NCBI GenBank assembly: GCA_947450325.1
Contig: CANFUT010000020.1
Span: forward strand, 1-64,000
Direction of reading: 5' to 3'
From: Flavobacteriia bacterium
Lineage (GTDB): Bacteria > Bacteroidota > Bacteroidia > Flavobacteriales_D > Crocinitomicaceae
Length of the DNA stretch: 64,000 nt
The notes under the pieces are model-generated. The model was given only the letters and a program-made list of their open reading frames with translations. It made no database searches and was not told the DNA's origin. Each line of letters begins with the position of its first letter. Position 1 is the stretch's first letter. Both the position numbers and the translations under genes were made by a program. This document shows positions 42,252 through 50,874 of this stretch, in pieces.

Positions 42252-43526
42252 ATGAGAGTTTTATTACTAGGATCAGGAGGAAGAGAACATGCATTGGCAT
42301 GGAAAATGGCGAAAAGCTCGCAATTAGATCAATTATACATCGCACCAGGAAATGCAGGAACACGCAATCACGGGACAAATGTAGCATTGAAGCCAACTGA
42401 TTTTGAAGGAATAAAAGCTTTCGTTTTGGAAAATGATGTCAACATGGTAGTTGTTGGTCCAGAAGATCCTTTGGTAGCTGGAATTTATGACTTCTTTGTG
42501 GCTGATGCAGAATTGATGAAAGTTCCTGTCATAGGACCTTCGAAAGCTGCAGCTCAATTGGAGGGAAGCAAAGATTTTGCGAAAGAATTTATGATGCGTC
42601 ACAATATCCCAACAGCAAAATATGCCACTTTTACCAAAGATACTTTAGAAAAAGGCTATAAGTTTTTGGAATCAATGAAAGCGCCTTACGTATTGAAAGC
42701 AGACGGTTTAGCTGCTGGAAAAGGTGTTTTGATTTTAGAAACATTGGAAGAAGCCAAACAAGAATTGAAATCCATGTTGGCCGATGCAAAATTTGGTGAT
42801 GCAAGTTCACGCGTTGTCATCGAACAATTCTTAAAAGGAATTGAAATGTCAGCATTTGTCATTACAGATGGCGATTCATACAAAACTTTGCCTGAAGCGA
42901 AAGATTATAAGCGTATTGGCGAAGGCGACCAAGGCCTGAATACCGGCGGAATGGGGGCCGTTTCTCCAGTTCCTTTTGCAGATGCAACATTCAAAGATAA
43001 AATCGAAAATCAAATCATTATTCCAACTGTCAAAGGTTTGAAAGCAGAAGGTTTGGTTTACAAAGGTTTCATCTTTTTTGGAATTATCAATGTGAAAGGC
43101 GAACCGTATGTAATTGAATATAATTGTAGAATGGGAGATCCTGAAACAGAGGTTGTTATTCCACGTTTGAAATCGGATTTATTGGATTTATTTGAAGGCG
43201 TTGCATCTAATACACTCTCAGAAAGAGACATTCAATTCGACGAAAGAAGTGCGACAACTGTGATGATGGTTTCTGGCGGTTATCCAGAAGAATATGAAAC
43301 CGGAAAAGTGATTTACGGTTTGAATAGCGTTACAGACAGTTTGGTTTTCCACGCTGGTACAAGTGCTGATGGTCCTGCGATCATGTCAGCTGGAGGACGC
43401 GTTTTGGCAATTACTTCTTACGGGAAAAATATTGAAAATGCGCTTCTTAGATCCTACGGAACAATCGAAAATATTGAATTCGAGAAAGCTTACTTTAGAA
43501 AAGACATCGGATTTGATGTTGTGTAA
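42252..43526 (+). CDS. purD: Phosphoribosylamine-glycine ligase (GARS)
   Basis: ATP-grasp enzyme joining glycine to phosphoribosylamine, the second purine step. 424 residues with MRVLLLGSGGREHALAWKMAKS, GPEDPLVAGIYDFF, YVLKADGLAAGKGVLIL, EFLKGIEMSAF-like ATP-grasp region, GGMGAVSPVPFAD, and EYNCRMGDPETEVVIPRLKSDLLDLFEG. Full length; likely co-transcribed with purQ. Confidence 0.95.
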   Translation: MRVLLLGSGGREHALAWKMAKSSQLDQLYIAPGNAGTRNHGTNVALKPTDFEGIKAFVLENDVNMVVVGPEDPLVAGIYDFFVADAELMKVPVIGPSKAAAQLEGSKDFAKEFMMRHNIPTAKYATFTKDTLEKGYKFLESMKAPYVLKADGLAAGKGVLILETLEEAKQELKSMLADAKFGDASSRVVIEQFLKGIEMSAFVITDGDSYKTLPEAKDYKRIGEGDQGLNTGGMGAVSPVPFADATFKDKIENQIIIPTVKGLKAEGLVYKGFIFFGIINVKGEPYVIEYNCRMGDPETEVVIPRLKSDLLDLFEGVASNTLSERDIQFDERSATTVMMVSGGYPEEYETGKVIYGLNSVTDSLVFHAGTSADGPAIMSAGGRVLAITSYGKNIENALLRSYGTIENIEFEKAYFRKDIGFDVV

Positions 43527-43602
43527 ATGAAGAAATTAGTGCAAAAAATTTTTGTGCTGATTTTTAATTTTATTCTTATCTTTCCCCTTGCAAGTTTTGT
43601 AA

Positions 43603-44871
43603 ATGGACTCACCCGATCTGATAATTATTATTAGTACCCTCATTCTTTCTGCGTTTTTTTCAGGAGTTGAAATTGCTTTTATTTCCTCCAACCGATTGAA
43701 AATCGAATTAGACAAAAACAAAGGTTCATTGAATGGTCGAATTGTCGGCTTTTTTTACAGCAAAGAAGCCAATTTTATAGCTACTTTATCGCTTGGAAAT
43801 AACATTGCACTTGTACTTTTTGCCATTTTCATCGCCAAAGTTTTAGGCGCTCCGATTGTTGGGTGGAATATTGGAATTACCACTGGATCAATCAGTTTGT
43901 TGATAGTACAAACCATTATTTCTGCACTGATCATTTTAATTACAGTAGAATTTTCGCCCAAAGCCATTTTTCAATTGAATCCAAATGGTTTTATGAAAAC
44001 ATTGGCAATTCCTACGTTGGTACTGTATTGGTTGCTGTTTATTCCAACGACTTTTGTGTTGTTAATCAGTAAATTGTTTTTCATGTTGATGCGCGTTGAA
44101 ATCACCAATTCTGAAAAAGTATTTTCTAAAGTCGACTTAGAACATTACCTCCAAGACTTGAAACAACGAAGCAACGAAGAAGAAGATTTTGGAAATGAAA
44201 TGCAAATCTTGCAAAACGCCTTGGATTTTTCGAAAATCAGAGCGCGCGATTGCATGGTGCCACGACCAGAAATTATTTGCCTAGAAGTAGATGATTCAAT
44301 CGAAAATTTGAGCAATCTTTTTGTTTCCAAAGGAATATCCAAAGTGATCATTTACCGCGACAATATTGACAATATCATCGGTTATGTACATTCATTTGAA
44401 ATGTTCAAAAAACCAACTGCAATCAATCAAATCATGCGTCCAATTGCGTTCGTTCCTGCGGCGATTCCAGGGAAAGAATTGTTGGAAATGTTCACCAAAC
44501 AATCTGCGAATATTTCAGTCGTTGTGGATGAATACGGCGGAACAGCAGGGATTGTGACGATTGAAGATGTCATCGAGGAAATTTTCGGAGAAATTGAAGA
44601 CGAACACGATGTGGAAGATTGGTTGGAAGAGCAAATCAACGAAAATGAATACCGCTTTTCTGCCCGCATTGAAATTGATTATCTAAATGAAAACTACAAG
44701 TTTGATTTCGAAGAATCAGACGAATATGAAACTTTGGGCGGACTGATAATTCACCATTTGGCTTCCATTCCCGAAGCGGGCGACACATTGGATTTGGGTA
44801 AATATCATTTCACGATTGAAGCCGTTTCTGATAGACGAATTGAGTTGGTAAGATTGGTGATTAATGGTTAA
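43603..44871 (+). CDS. CNNM/CorC-type transporter with CBS pair
   Basis: 422-residue inner-membrane protein. N-terminal DUF21 (CNNM) domain with about four helices (1-190, starting LIIIISTLILSAFFSGVEIAFISSNR and containing SLGNNIALVLFA), a CBS pair (about 205-330, RARDCMVPRPEIICLEVDDS ... ISVVVDEYGGTAGIVTIEDVIEEIFGEIEDEHD) and a CorC/HlyC C-terminal domain (345-420). The family exports magnesium or cobalt. The related gliding protein GldE shares this layout, but nothing in the surroundings points to gliding, so the generic name is kept. Confidence 0.88.
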   Translation: MDSPDLIIIISTLILSAFFSGVEIAFISSNRLKIELDKNKGSLNGRIVGFFYSKEANFIATLSLGNNIALVLFAIFIAKVLGAPIVGWNIGITTGSISLLIVQTIISALIILITVEFSPKAIFQLNPNGFMKTLAIPTLVLYWLLFIPTTFVLLISKLFFMLMRVEITNSEKVFSKVDLEHYLQDLKQRSNEEEDFGNEMQILQNALDFSKIRARDCMVPRPEIICLEVDDSIENLSNLFVSKGISKVIIYRDNIDNIIGYVHSFEMFKKPTAINQIMRPIAFVPAAIPGKELLEMFTKQSANISVVVDEYGGTAGIVTIEDVIEEIFGEIEDEHDVEDWLEEQINENEYRFSARIEIDYLNENYKFDFEESDEYETLGGLIIHHLASIPEAGDTLDLGKYHFTIEAVSDRRIELVRLVING

Positions 44872-44881
44872 AAATCAAAAA

Positions 44882-45544
44882 ATGAGCAACACAGAAACTG
44901 ATATTCTAGACCAATTTTCAAGTGCGAAAGTTAGCTTTCCAAAAACGACCTATTTCGGAATTGCCTTACTTGGATTTTTTATTTTAATTAGAGTTATCAT
45001 CCCAGGGTTTTATCCATCAAGTTCAGTAAGGTTTTTGAGTTTAGCAATTTATGGTGTTGCTAGTTTTGGTTTAATGATTTATGGTCAAAATATCATCAAA
45101 AAACTAAACCGAGACTACACGATTTGGGCAATTTTTCTATTCTTCTTCACTGGATTGGCGCTCATCATCATTGGACAATTAAACAAAAAAGACATCGATA
45201 CCATTGTCGTAGAAATGAAACCAAAGGAAAAAGGTTCAAACCTTAATAGTTTACCAGAAATTACTTTTGGAACATCGTCTGAATTGCTAATGAATGCATT
45301 GCAAAACACATCGTTTACTTTGATGCACATGATCAAAAACTTCAAAGATTACACCAAAGAAAACACTATGCTTTTCCCCATAATGGCCGCTTATGAACTC
45401 AATGATAGAGAAGAAATTTTAACACCTGAAGCCTTAAAAGCCTTAGATGATTTTGCTGAAATGCAAGAATATAGTGATTTTCAAGAATTGTTGAATGAGC
45501 TTCAAAAATTAACTCCTGAACAAATTCGAATGAAATTTGAATGA
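44882..45544 (+). CDS. Hypothetical membrane protein
   Basis: 220 residues, not recognised. Three membrane helices in the N-terminal half (YFGIALLGFFILIRVIIPGF, FLSLAIYGVASFGLMIYG, WAIFLFFFTGLALIIIG), then a cytoplasmic helical part ending DDFAEMQEYSDFQELLNELQKLTPEQIRMKFE. Two starts possible: 44864, overlapping the CorC-type gene end by 8 bp, or 44882 (MSNTETD), 11 bp after it; the second is used here. Either way it is probably in an operon with the transporter. Confidence 0.6.
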   Translation: MSNTETDILDQFSSAKVSFPKTTYFGIALLGFFILIRVIIPGFYPSSSVRFLSLAIYGVASFGLMIYGQNIIKKLNRDYTIWAIFLFFFTGLALIIIGQLNKKDIDTIVVEMKPKEKGSNLNSLPEITFGTSSELLMNALQNTSFTLMHMIKNFKDYTKENTMLFPIMAAYELNDREEILTPEALKALDDFAEMQEYSDFQELLNELQKLTPEQIRMKFE

Positions 45545-45570
45545 GGTCTTTTGATTTGAAAAAGAATTTA

Positions 45571-45809
45571 TTTTGCCCACGCTGGGGCAATTAAAACGAA
45601 AAAAACATTTTTTTTCTAAGATTGTTCAGCCTCTCTGAGGCTTTTTATTCATACAAACAATGATAAATTGCAAATTAACCCAAAGTCCTACAATGGCTAT
45701 CAAATTTTGATAGACAATGACATTTTGAAAATCTACCTTCAGCCCTAGAAGTGCTATACTACTTTAAAAAACGCTATACCTACAAATCTTTGCCCCAGAG
45801 CGGGCAAAA
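45571..45809. mobile_element. MITE-like element with 20-bp inverted ends
   Basis: The 20 bp at 45571-45590 (TTTTGCCC...GGGGCAA) recur inverted at 45790-45809 with 18 of 20 matches, each itself a small palindrome (GCCC/GGGC). Near the exact centre is a palindrome CTATCAAA/TTTGATAG (45697-45713), with further short hairpins at 45628-45642 and near 45742. The layout suggests a small non-coding mobile or dispersed repeat. No target duplication identified. Confidence 0.45.
45628..45648 (+). terminator. Terminator of the CorC-type operon
   Basis: AGCCTC (45628-45633), loop TCT, GAGGCT (45637-45642), followed by a T-run (TTTTTATT). It lies inside the inverted-end element, which may therefore supply the terminator. 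Confidence 0.6.
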
Positions 45810-45824
45810 CTTAGAGAAATTATA

Positions 45825-45859
45825 AAAAAACACCGCTCAAACCAAGTTCAAACGGTGTT
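45825..45859 (-). terminator. Terminator of the alcohol dehydrogenase gene
   Basis: AACACCG (45829-45835) with CGGTGTT (45853-45859); on the minus strand the T-run is the plus A-run at 45823-45830. Confidence 0.75.
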
Positions 45860-45877
45860 CAATCATTATAATTTCGA

Positions 45878-47041
45878 CTACTGCGCGTTTGTCACGATTT
45901 TCTCCACCTCATCGAGCGTTAAATCTTGTCTTTCACCCATGGCAATCCACTGACGTTCAGCGAAACGGGATTTGATGATTTGCGCGGCATCTTTGCCTTC
46001 AGACGTGTAATCCGAAATGTGCGTTTTGATTCCCAATGAATGGAAAAACGATTCCGTTTTTGCGATCGCTTCGCCAGCAACATTATCGCCAGTTAGGTGC
46101 CAAACACGTTTTCCGTATTGTTCTAATTTTGCTTTTTTGTTTTCGAATTTTACTTCAAACAAGCGCGGACAAATAATTGCCAACGATTGCGCATGGTCAA
46201 TGCCATACAATGCCGTCAATTCATGTCCAATCATGTGCGTCGACCAATCCGTTGGAACACCGCAACGCAAATTTCCATTCAATGCATGATTTGCACACCA
46301 CATCAAGTTCGCGGCAGCTTCGTAATCAGCAGGATTTTCCAACACTTTCGGAGCAATCTCAATCAAGGTTGACAACACGGCTTCCGCTTCTCTTTCTTGC
46401 AATAAATTAGCTGTTGGATAAGTTAAATACTGTTCCAAAGTGTGCATGAAAGCATCCGTAATTCCATTCGCCAATTGTCGTTTCGGCAAAGTAGCCACTA
46501 CTGTTGGATCTAAAAAAGAAAATACTGGGAAAAATAGTGGTCCGCCCATCGTGCGTTTTTCTTTCAAAGACGAACGACTAATCACCGCGCCACTGTTGGC
46601 TTCTGAACCAGTTGCAGGGATTGTCAACACACTACCAAATGGAACGGCAGAAGAGAAAACTTTTCCTTCTTCGCGCAACAAAACTTCCCACGGATCGCCA
46701 GCGTAGTTGATTGCACCTGAGATAAATTTCACGCCATCAATCACCGAACCACCTCCAACTGCGAGGATGAATCCGATGTTTCTAGTACGACAAACTTCAA
46801 CTGCTTGCATCAACGTGTCGAATTCAGGATTTGCTTCGATGCCACCAAATTCGATGATTTCAAAATCATGTAATTCAGTTCTGATTTTATCTAATAAGCC
46901 GATTTTTTCAGCGCTTCCACCTCCGTATGCCAACAAGATTTTTTTGGAATCTGTGGCGTTGGAAATATATTGGGCAAGTTTACTTAATTGGTCTTTTCCG
47001 AAAACGATTTTGGTAGGATTGTGAATTTCAAAATTGAGCAT
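45878..47041 (-). CDS. Iron-containing alcohol dehydrogenase (YqhD/BDH type)
   Basis: 387-residue group III alcohol dehydrogenase reducing aldehydes with NAD(P)H. N-terminal nucleotide domain with ILLAYGGGSAEKIGLLD and ILAVGGGSVIDGVKFIS; metal ligands lie in GITDAFMHTLEQYL (about 195-205) and HMIGHELTALYGIDHAQSL (about 267-285). Start (LNFEIHNPTKIVFGKDQL) and length match the YqhD/butanol-dehydrogenase branch, often linked to aldehyde detoxification. Single gene with its own terminator. Confidence 0.92.
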   Translation of the reverse strand: MLNFEIHNPTKIVFGKDQLSKLAQYISNATDSKKILLAYGGGSAEKIGLLDKIRTELHDFEIIEFGGIEANPEFDTLMQAVEVCRTRNIGFILAVGGGSVIDGVKFISGAINYAGDPWEVLLREEGKVFSSAVPFGSVLTIPATGSEANSGAVISRSSLKEKRTMGGPLFFPVFSFLDPTVVATLPKRQLANGITDAFMHTLEQYLTYPTANLLQEREAEAVLSTLIEIAPKVLENPADYEAAANLMWCANHALNGNLRCGVPTDWSTHMIGHELTALYGIDHAQSLAIICPRLFEVKFENKKAKLEQYGKRVWHLTGDNVAGEAIAKTESFFHSLGIKTHISDYTSEGKDAAQIIKSRFAERQWIAMGERQDLTLDEVEKIVTNAQ

Positions 47042-47150
47042 TTTTTTATATTTTAATTGGATGAATAAATACTATTCAATATTAACAAAACATTGGTTTC
47101 GATGTTTTGATTTGTGAAAATTTGTGCTTTAAACCATGCCTAAAACAAAA

Positions 47151-47181
47151 AAGGATTGCAAACTCAAAGCTTACAATCCTT
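47151..47181 (-). terminator. Terminator of the bacilliredoxin gene
   Basis: AAGGATTG (47151-47158) with CAATCCTT (47174-47181), 15-base loop, followed on the minus strand by a T-run (plus 47145-47152). Confidence 0.75.
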
Positions 47182-47201
47182 TCAAAATTTGAATCGATGA
47201 A

Positions 47202-47615
47202 TTAACAGAATTCGTTGTATGCTTCTGCCAAATTATCAGCAATCATTTGCGCTGTTCCGCCTTCAATGTGGTGTCTTTCTAAAAAATGAACCAATTCGCC
47301 ATCTTTGAAAAGTGCAATTGATGGAGATGATGGAGGATAAGGCAAAAAGTATTTTCTTGCTTGCGCCACTGCTTCACCGTCAACACCTGCAAACACAGTT
47401 GTCAAATTAGCAGGAACTTTATCATTCGACAAAGATAATTTTACGCCTGGACGCATATTTCCTGCAGCACAACCACATACAGAATTAACAACGACCAACA
47501 CAGTTCCTTTAGAATCTGGAATGGAAGCGTCAACTTCTGACGGAGTAACTAATTGTTTAAAGCCCACTTTAATAAGGTCTTCTTTCATCGGGGCAACTAA
47601 TTGTTCTGGATACAT
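47202..47615 (-). CDS. Bacilliredoxin (BrxA/BrxB, DUF1094)
   Basis: 137-residue thioredoxin-fold protein. The active motif is CGC at Cys47 and Cys49 (VVNSVCGCAAGNMRPG); the start MYPEQLVAPMKEDLIKVGF and FAGVDGEAVAQARKYFLPYPPSSPSIALFKDGELVHFLERHHIEG are characteristic. In Bacillus these proteins remove bacillithiol from proteins. Bacteroidota often carry the family, and their thiol partner may be bacillithiol; no biosynthesis genes are visible here. Confidence 0.92.
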   Translation of the reverse strand: MYPEQLVAPMKEDLIKVGFKQLVTPSEVDASIPDSKGTVLVVVNSVCGCAAGNMRPGVKLSLSNDKVPANLTTVFAGVDGEAVAQARKYFLPYPPSSPSIALFKDGELVHFLERHHIEGGTAQMIADNLAEAYNEFC

Positions 47616-47730
47616 AACTTCTAAATTTGATAAACAAAGTTTAAATTAAACTAAGTGTTTTATTATTATATACAAAAGTAATCAATTATCAAATTGATAT
47701 TATTTTTATCCTTTGAATTTTTAAGATATC

Positions 47731-47772
47731 GGACAAAAGACAATAGACCGGAGACATTAGACTATAGACATT
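47731..47772. repeat. AGACnnn heptad array
   Basis: AGAC occurs at 47738, 47745, 47752, 47759 and 47766, exactly 7 bp apart, with GGAC at 47731 as a one-mismatch sixth unit. Same pattern at 59779-59820. Confidence 0.65.
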
Positions 47773-47812
47773 TGCTAAAACACATCATATTGTCGACAAT
47801 CCAAAATTCTAA

Positions 47813-47860
47813 CACCGACGAAGTCAGCCACGAAGTGAGCGCGTAGCACCGACGAAGTCA
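47813..47860. repeat. 14-bp direct repeat
   Basis: CACCGACGAAGTCA at 47813-47826 and again at 47847-47860, 34 bp apart, in a GC-rich patch (with CACGAAGTGAGCGCGTAG between). Confidence 0.6.
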
Positions 47861-47948
47861 ATCTAATAATCTATTATTAGTCTTAAAGTTGCTTAGCAAC
47901 GTGTCCTAATATCTTAAAATCCTAAAGCGTAGCGGGTCTTTTTTTTAG

Positions 47949-47956
47949 TATTTTTG
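47949..47956 (+). promoter_or_regulatory. Possible -7 box of hemJ-like gene
   Basis: TATTTTTG fits TAnnTTTG and ends 4 nt before the ATG at 47961, so any transcript from it would be leaderless. No -33 TTTG is visible and the box sits in a T-rich run, so support is weak. Confidence 0.25.
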
Positions 47957-47960
47957 TCAC

Positions 47961-48497
47961 ATGGATTTATTAACAGTTAAGGCTTTACATATCATTTTTG
48001 TGGTGAGTTGGTTTGCGGGGTTATTTTACATGGTTCGTTTGTTTATTTATCATGTGGAAGCGCAAGCAAAATCTGACGTTGAGAAAGAAATTCTTTCCAA
48101 TCAATTTGTCATCATGGAGAAAAAATTATGGTGGATCATTACCACGCCAGCCATGGTTTTGACCGTCATTTTTGGTACTTGGATGGTGATTCTAAATCCA
48201 AGTTATTTGTATGCGCCTTGGTTTCAAATCAAGTTGGTTTTTGTTGTGTTGCTTTTGATTTACCATTTTTTGTGTCAAAACATCATGGTGAAATTCAAAC
48301 AAAATATTTTCCGATGGAAATCGACACAATTGCGCTTGTGGAACGAATTAGCCACTTTGTTTTTGGTGGCCATCGTTTTTCTCGTTGTTTTGAAATCAAC
48401 TTTCAATTGGATTGCCGGAACACTCGGATTTTTTGGCGTGGCAGTTGGACTCATGATTGCCATTCAAATCTACAAACGTTTGCGTTCTAAAAAATGA
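47961..48497 (+). CDS. hemJ: HemJ-like membrane protein (CopD family)
   Basis: 178-residue membrane protein with four to five helices. The start LTVKALHIIFVVSWFAGLFYMVRLFIYHVEA matches HemJ, the membrane protoporphyrinogen IX oxidase of many bacteria that lack HemY/HemG; the conserved His of KALHIIF is present. Databases often label it CopD family. The stop overlaps the next start by 4 bp (ATGA), implying coupled translation with the GT39 gene. Confidence 0.75.
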   Translation: MDLLTVKALHIIFVVSWFAGLFYMVRLFIYHVEAQAKSDVEKEILSNQFVIMEKKLWWIITTPAMVLTVIFGTWMVILNPSYLYAPWFQIKLVFVVLLLIYHFLCQNIMVKFKQNIFRWKSTQLRLWNELATLFLVAIVFLVVLKSTFNWIAGTLGFFGVAVGLMIAIQIYKRLRSKK

Positions 48498-49999
48498 TTG
48501 AATCCATCCAAAATATCGGAAATCATTCTTTGATTCTCTTAATTTGTTGGCTGATTTTTCTTGGTTTTACCATTTTTTCCTATTTCAAATTTCTAAAATT
48601 TACTTCGGTTCTACTCTTTTTAACAGCGTTCTTTTTAGCTGCTGCTTTTGCGATGTTTGCGCCGTATTTCTTCACTTGGGATGAACAATTTCATGCATTG
48701 GTCGGAAAAAATTTAGCCGAAAATCCATTTGTTCCAAGGTTGTTTATAAACGAACCTTTGGGTTTAAATCCTGAAAATTGGGTCAATGCACAAGTTTGGC
48801 TACACAAACAACCGCTTTTCACATGGCAAATGGCGTTGAGTATCAAACTTTTTGGAAACAATGTTTTTGCCGTGCGATTTCCTTCGGTGCTTTTTCACGG
48901 TCTACTAGTCGCTGCAATTTTTAGAATGGGAACCTTGATTTTCAATCGAAAAACTGGTTTTTTAGCGGCGTTGATAGCGATGCATTCCAGCTTTTTACTT
49001 GGATTATTGTCTGGAAGAATTGGCACTGATCACAACGATTTCATTTTTCTTTGCTACATCACATTTTCATTTTGGGCATGGTTCGAATTTCAAAATTCTC
49101 AAAAACAAAAATGGTTGATTTGGATTGGCGTTTTCGCTGGTTGCGCTGTTTTGACAAAATGGTTGGTCGGTTTACTCGTTTTTGGCGCTTGGGGATTTGT
49201 GCTTTTACAACAATTCAAACAAGAAAATTTTTGGAAAGAAATCATACATTATTTAAAAGCCATAGGAATTACGTGCTTGGTTTTCATTCCTTGGCAGATT
49301 TATACTTTCACCAAATTTCCTGCCGAAGCAGCACACGAAATGGCTTACAATACCAAACACATTTCCGATGTAATTGAAAAACACGAAGGTTCTTCTTGGT
49401 TTCATTACGATCAAATTCAGACAGTGTACTTTCATCAAACGGAGTTTTTCATTTTCTTGCTATTGGGCATTATAGCCCTTTTTTTAGCGAAAATTTCGAA
49501 GAAAAACATCCTTTTCATGCTTTCAAGTTTAATCCTTGTTTATGGATTTTTTACTTACGTTCCCACCAAAATGCCTGCTTTTGCAATTCCAGTTTTCAGT
49601 TTTATCGCCCTGATTATCGCTTTTGGTTTGACCCATTTTTCATCTTTGATTAAAATAAATTGGGTACGTCGATTAACTCTAACTTTGTTTGCATTGTTGA
49701 TTTTGAATTGGATGTTCAAACCGGGACCGACGCTCACAGCTTATGGCTTTAAAAACGACACCATGGAACAATCTGGTCGAATCTCAAGAATTGAAGCGCA
49801 AAATTTCATCGCCAAAAATGGACAAAATAATCCCAAAAGAATTGTTTTTGGAATCAATGATTTTGAATATGCCAATATTTCTTGGATGTTCTTTCACAAT
49901 GAAATTGCCTATCCATTTATCCCAGCGGATGAAGAGTTGAAAAAATTGCAAAAAATGGGTTTTCAAACGTTAGTTTTTAAATCGAAAAAGGATTTTTAG
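48494..49999 (+). CDS. GT39-family glycosyltransferase
   Basis: 501-residue integral membrane protein with about ten helices. The luminal/periplasmic acidic motif after the first helices, FFTWDEQFHALVGKNLAENPF, is the Asp-Glu site of GT39/ArnT-like enzymes that transfer sugars from lipid carriers. Further: SVLFHGLLVAAIFRMG and LIAMHSSFLLGLLSGRIGTDHNDFIFLCYITFSFWAWFEF. Acceptor unknown. ATGA overlap with the HemJ-like gene. Confidence 0.85.
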   Translation: MIESIQNIGNHSLILLICWLIFLGFTIFSYFKFLKFTSVLLFLTAFFLAAAFAMFAPYFFTWDEQFHALVGKNLAENPFVPRLFINEPLGLNPENWVNAQVWLHKQPLFTWQMALSIKLFGNNVFAVRFPSVLFHGLLVAAIFRMGTLIFNRKTGFLAALIAMHSSFLLGLLSGRIGTDHNDFIFLCYITFSFWAWFEFQNSQKQKWLIWIGVFAGCAVLTKWLVGLLVFGAWGFVLLQQFKQENFWKEIIHYLKAIGITCLVFIPWQIYTFTKFPAEAAHEMAYNTKHISDVIEKHEGSSWFHYDQIQTVYFHQTEFFIFLLLGIIALFLAKISKKNILFMLSSLILVYGFFTYVPTKMPAFAIPVFSFIALIIAFGLTHFSSLIKINWVRRLTLTLFALLILNWMFKPGPTLTAYGFKNDTMEQSGRISRIEAQNFIAKNGQNNPKRIVFGINDFEYANISWMFFHNEIAYPFIPADEELKKLQKMGFQTLVFKSKKDF

Positions 50000-50094
50000 G
50001 GTGTTCGGATGTAGCACTGAAAAAATAAATCCTCCCTCATTTCATCCTTTCCTTGACTGATATTTTTATCTTTACAATGAAAATTTTACAAATC

Positions 50095-50874
50095 ATGGCA
50101 TACAACAATATTATTTCAGAACAAAAAGGTCAAATTCTTTGGATTACAATCAATCGTCCATCGCAATTGAACGCTTTGAACAAAGAAACAATCCAAGAAT
50201 TGAGATTGGCTTTAGACGCAGCAAACAACGATTCCAAAACAGGCGTTGTGATTTTAACAGGTTCAGGCGAAAAATCTTTCGTTGCAGGCGCTGACATCAA
50301 AGAATTCGCTGATTTTGACACTGCTCAAGGAAGGGAATTGGCTGCAAAAGGCCAAGCTTTATTGTTTGATTTTATTGAAAATATGAGCAAGCCTGTCATC
50401 GCTGCAGTGAATGGTTTTGCATTGGGTGGCGGATTGGAATTGGCCATGTCTTGTCATGTCAGAATCGCTTCATCTAACGCTAAAATGGGACTTCCAGAAG
50501 TTTCCTTGGGATTGATTCCTGGTTACGGTGGAACACAACGTTTGCCACAATTGGTAGGACGTGGAAAAGCAAATGAAATGGTTTTCACAGCAGGAATGAT
50601 TCCAGCTGAAGAGGCACTGAAATGGGGATTGGTAAACGATGTTTGCGCCTTGGAAGAACTGCATGCAACTGCTGAGAAAATGGCAAATAAAATTCTAAAT
50701 AATTCCGCAACTGCAATCGCTAGTGCAATTGCTTCAGTAAATGCCAATTTCAAAAGTGGCGTGAATGGTTTTGAAGTCGAAATCGCTGAATTTGGCGCTT
50801 GTTTTGGAACCGCTGATTTCACTGAGGGAACAACGGCATTTATCGAAAAAAGAAAACCAAATTTTCGCGCTTAA
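50095..50874 (+). CDS. Enoyl-CoA hydratase/isomerase
   Basis: 259-residue crotonase-fold enzyme that hydrates enoyl-CoA in fatty-acid or amino-acid breakdown. Oxyanion-hole segment SFVAGADIKEFADFD; both catalytic glutamates are present, in ALGGGLELAMSCHVRIAS and MGLPEVSLGLIPGYGGTQRLPQLVG. Start at 50095 (MAYNNIISEQKGQILWITINRPSQLNALN) rather than in-frame 50053. The flippase gene begins directly at the next base after the stop. Confidence 0.92.
   Translation: MAYNNIISEQKGQILWITINRPSQLNALNKETIQELRLALDAANNDSKTGVVILTGSGEKSFVAGADIKEFADFDTAQGRELAAKGQALLFDFIENMSKPVIAAVNGFALGGGLELAMSCHVRIASSNAKMGLPEVSLGLIPGYGGTQRLPQLVGRGKANEMVFTAGMIPAEEALKWGLVNDVCALEELHATAEKMANKILNNSATAIASAIASVNANFKSGVNGFEVEIAEFGACFGTADFTEGTTAFIEKRKPNFRA

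Larger units (their letters stand above)
45545..45877. other. Gene-free gap with repeat cluster
   Basis: 333-bp gap between two convergent genes. It holds one transcription terminator for each gene (45628-45648 plus strand, 45825-45859 minus strand), and a 239-bp repeat element with inverted ends described separately. No coding frame seen. Confidence 0.6.
47616..47960. other. Gene-free gap with stacked repeats
   Basis: 345-bp divergent gap. From left to right: AT-rich promoter region of the bacilliredoxin gene; AGACnnn heptads (47731-47772); two 14-bp direct copies CACCGACGAAGTCA (47813-47826, 47847-47860); TC(T/C)TAAnn octads (47904-47927); and a TATTTTTG box (47949-47956). No coding frame. 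Confidence 0.6.

Noticed and set aside
43603-44871. Naming the CorC-type protein GldE (gliding)
   Set aside because: Layout is shared by non-gliding CNNM/CorC proteins and no gld gene such as gldD is adjacent.
47731-47927. Short repeated words as a possible CRISPR array
   Set aside because: Units are 7-8 bp and 14 bp, without 25-40 bp repeats or unique spacers, and no cas gene is present.
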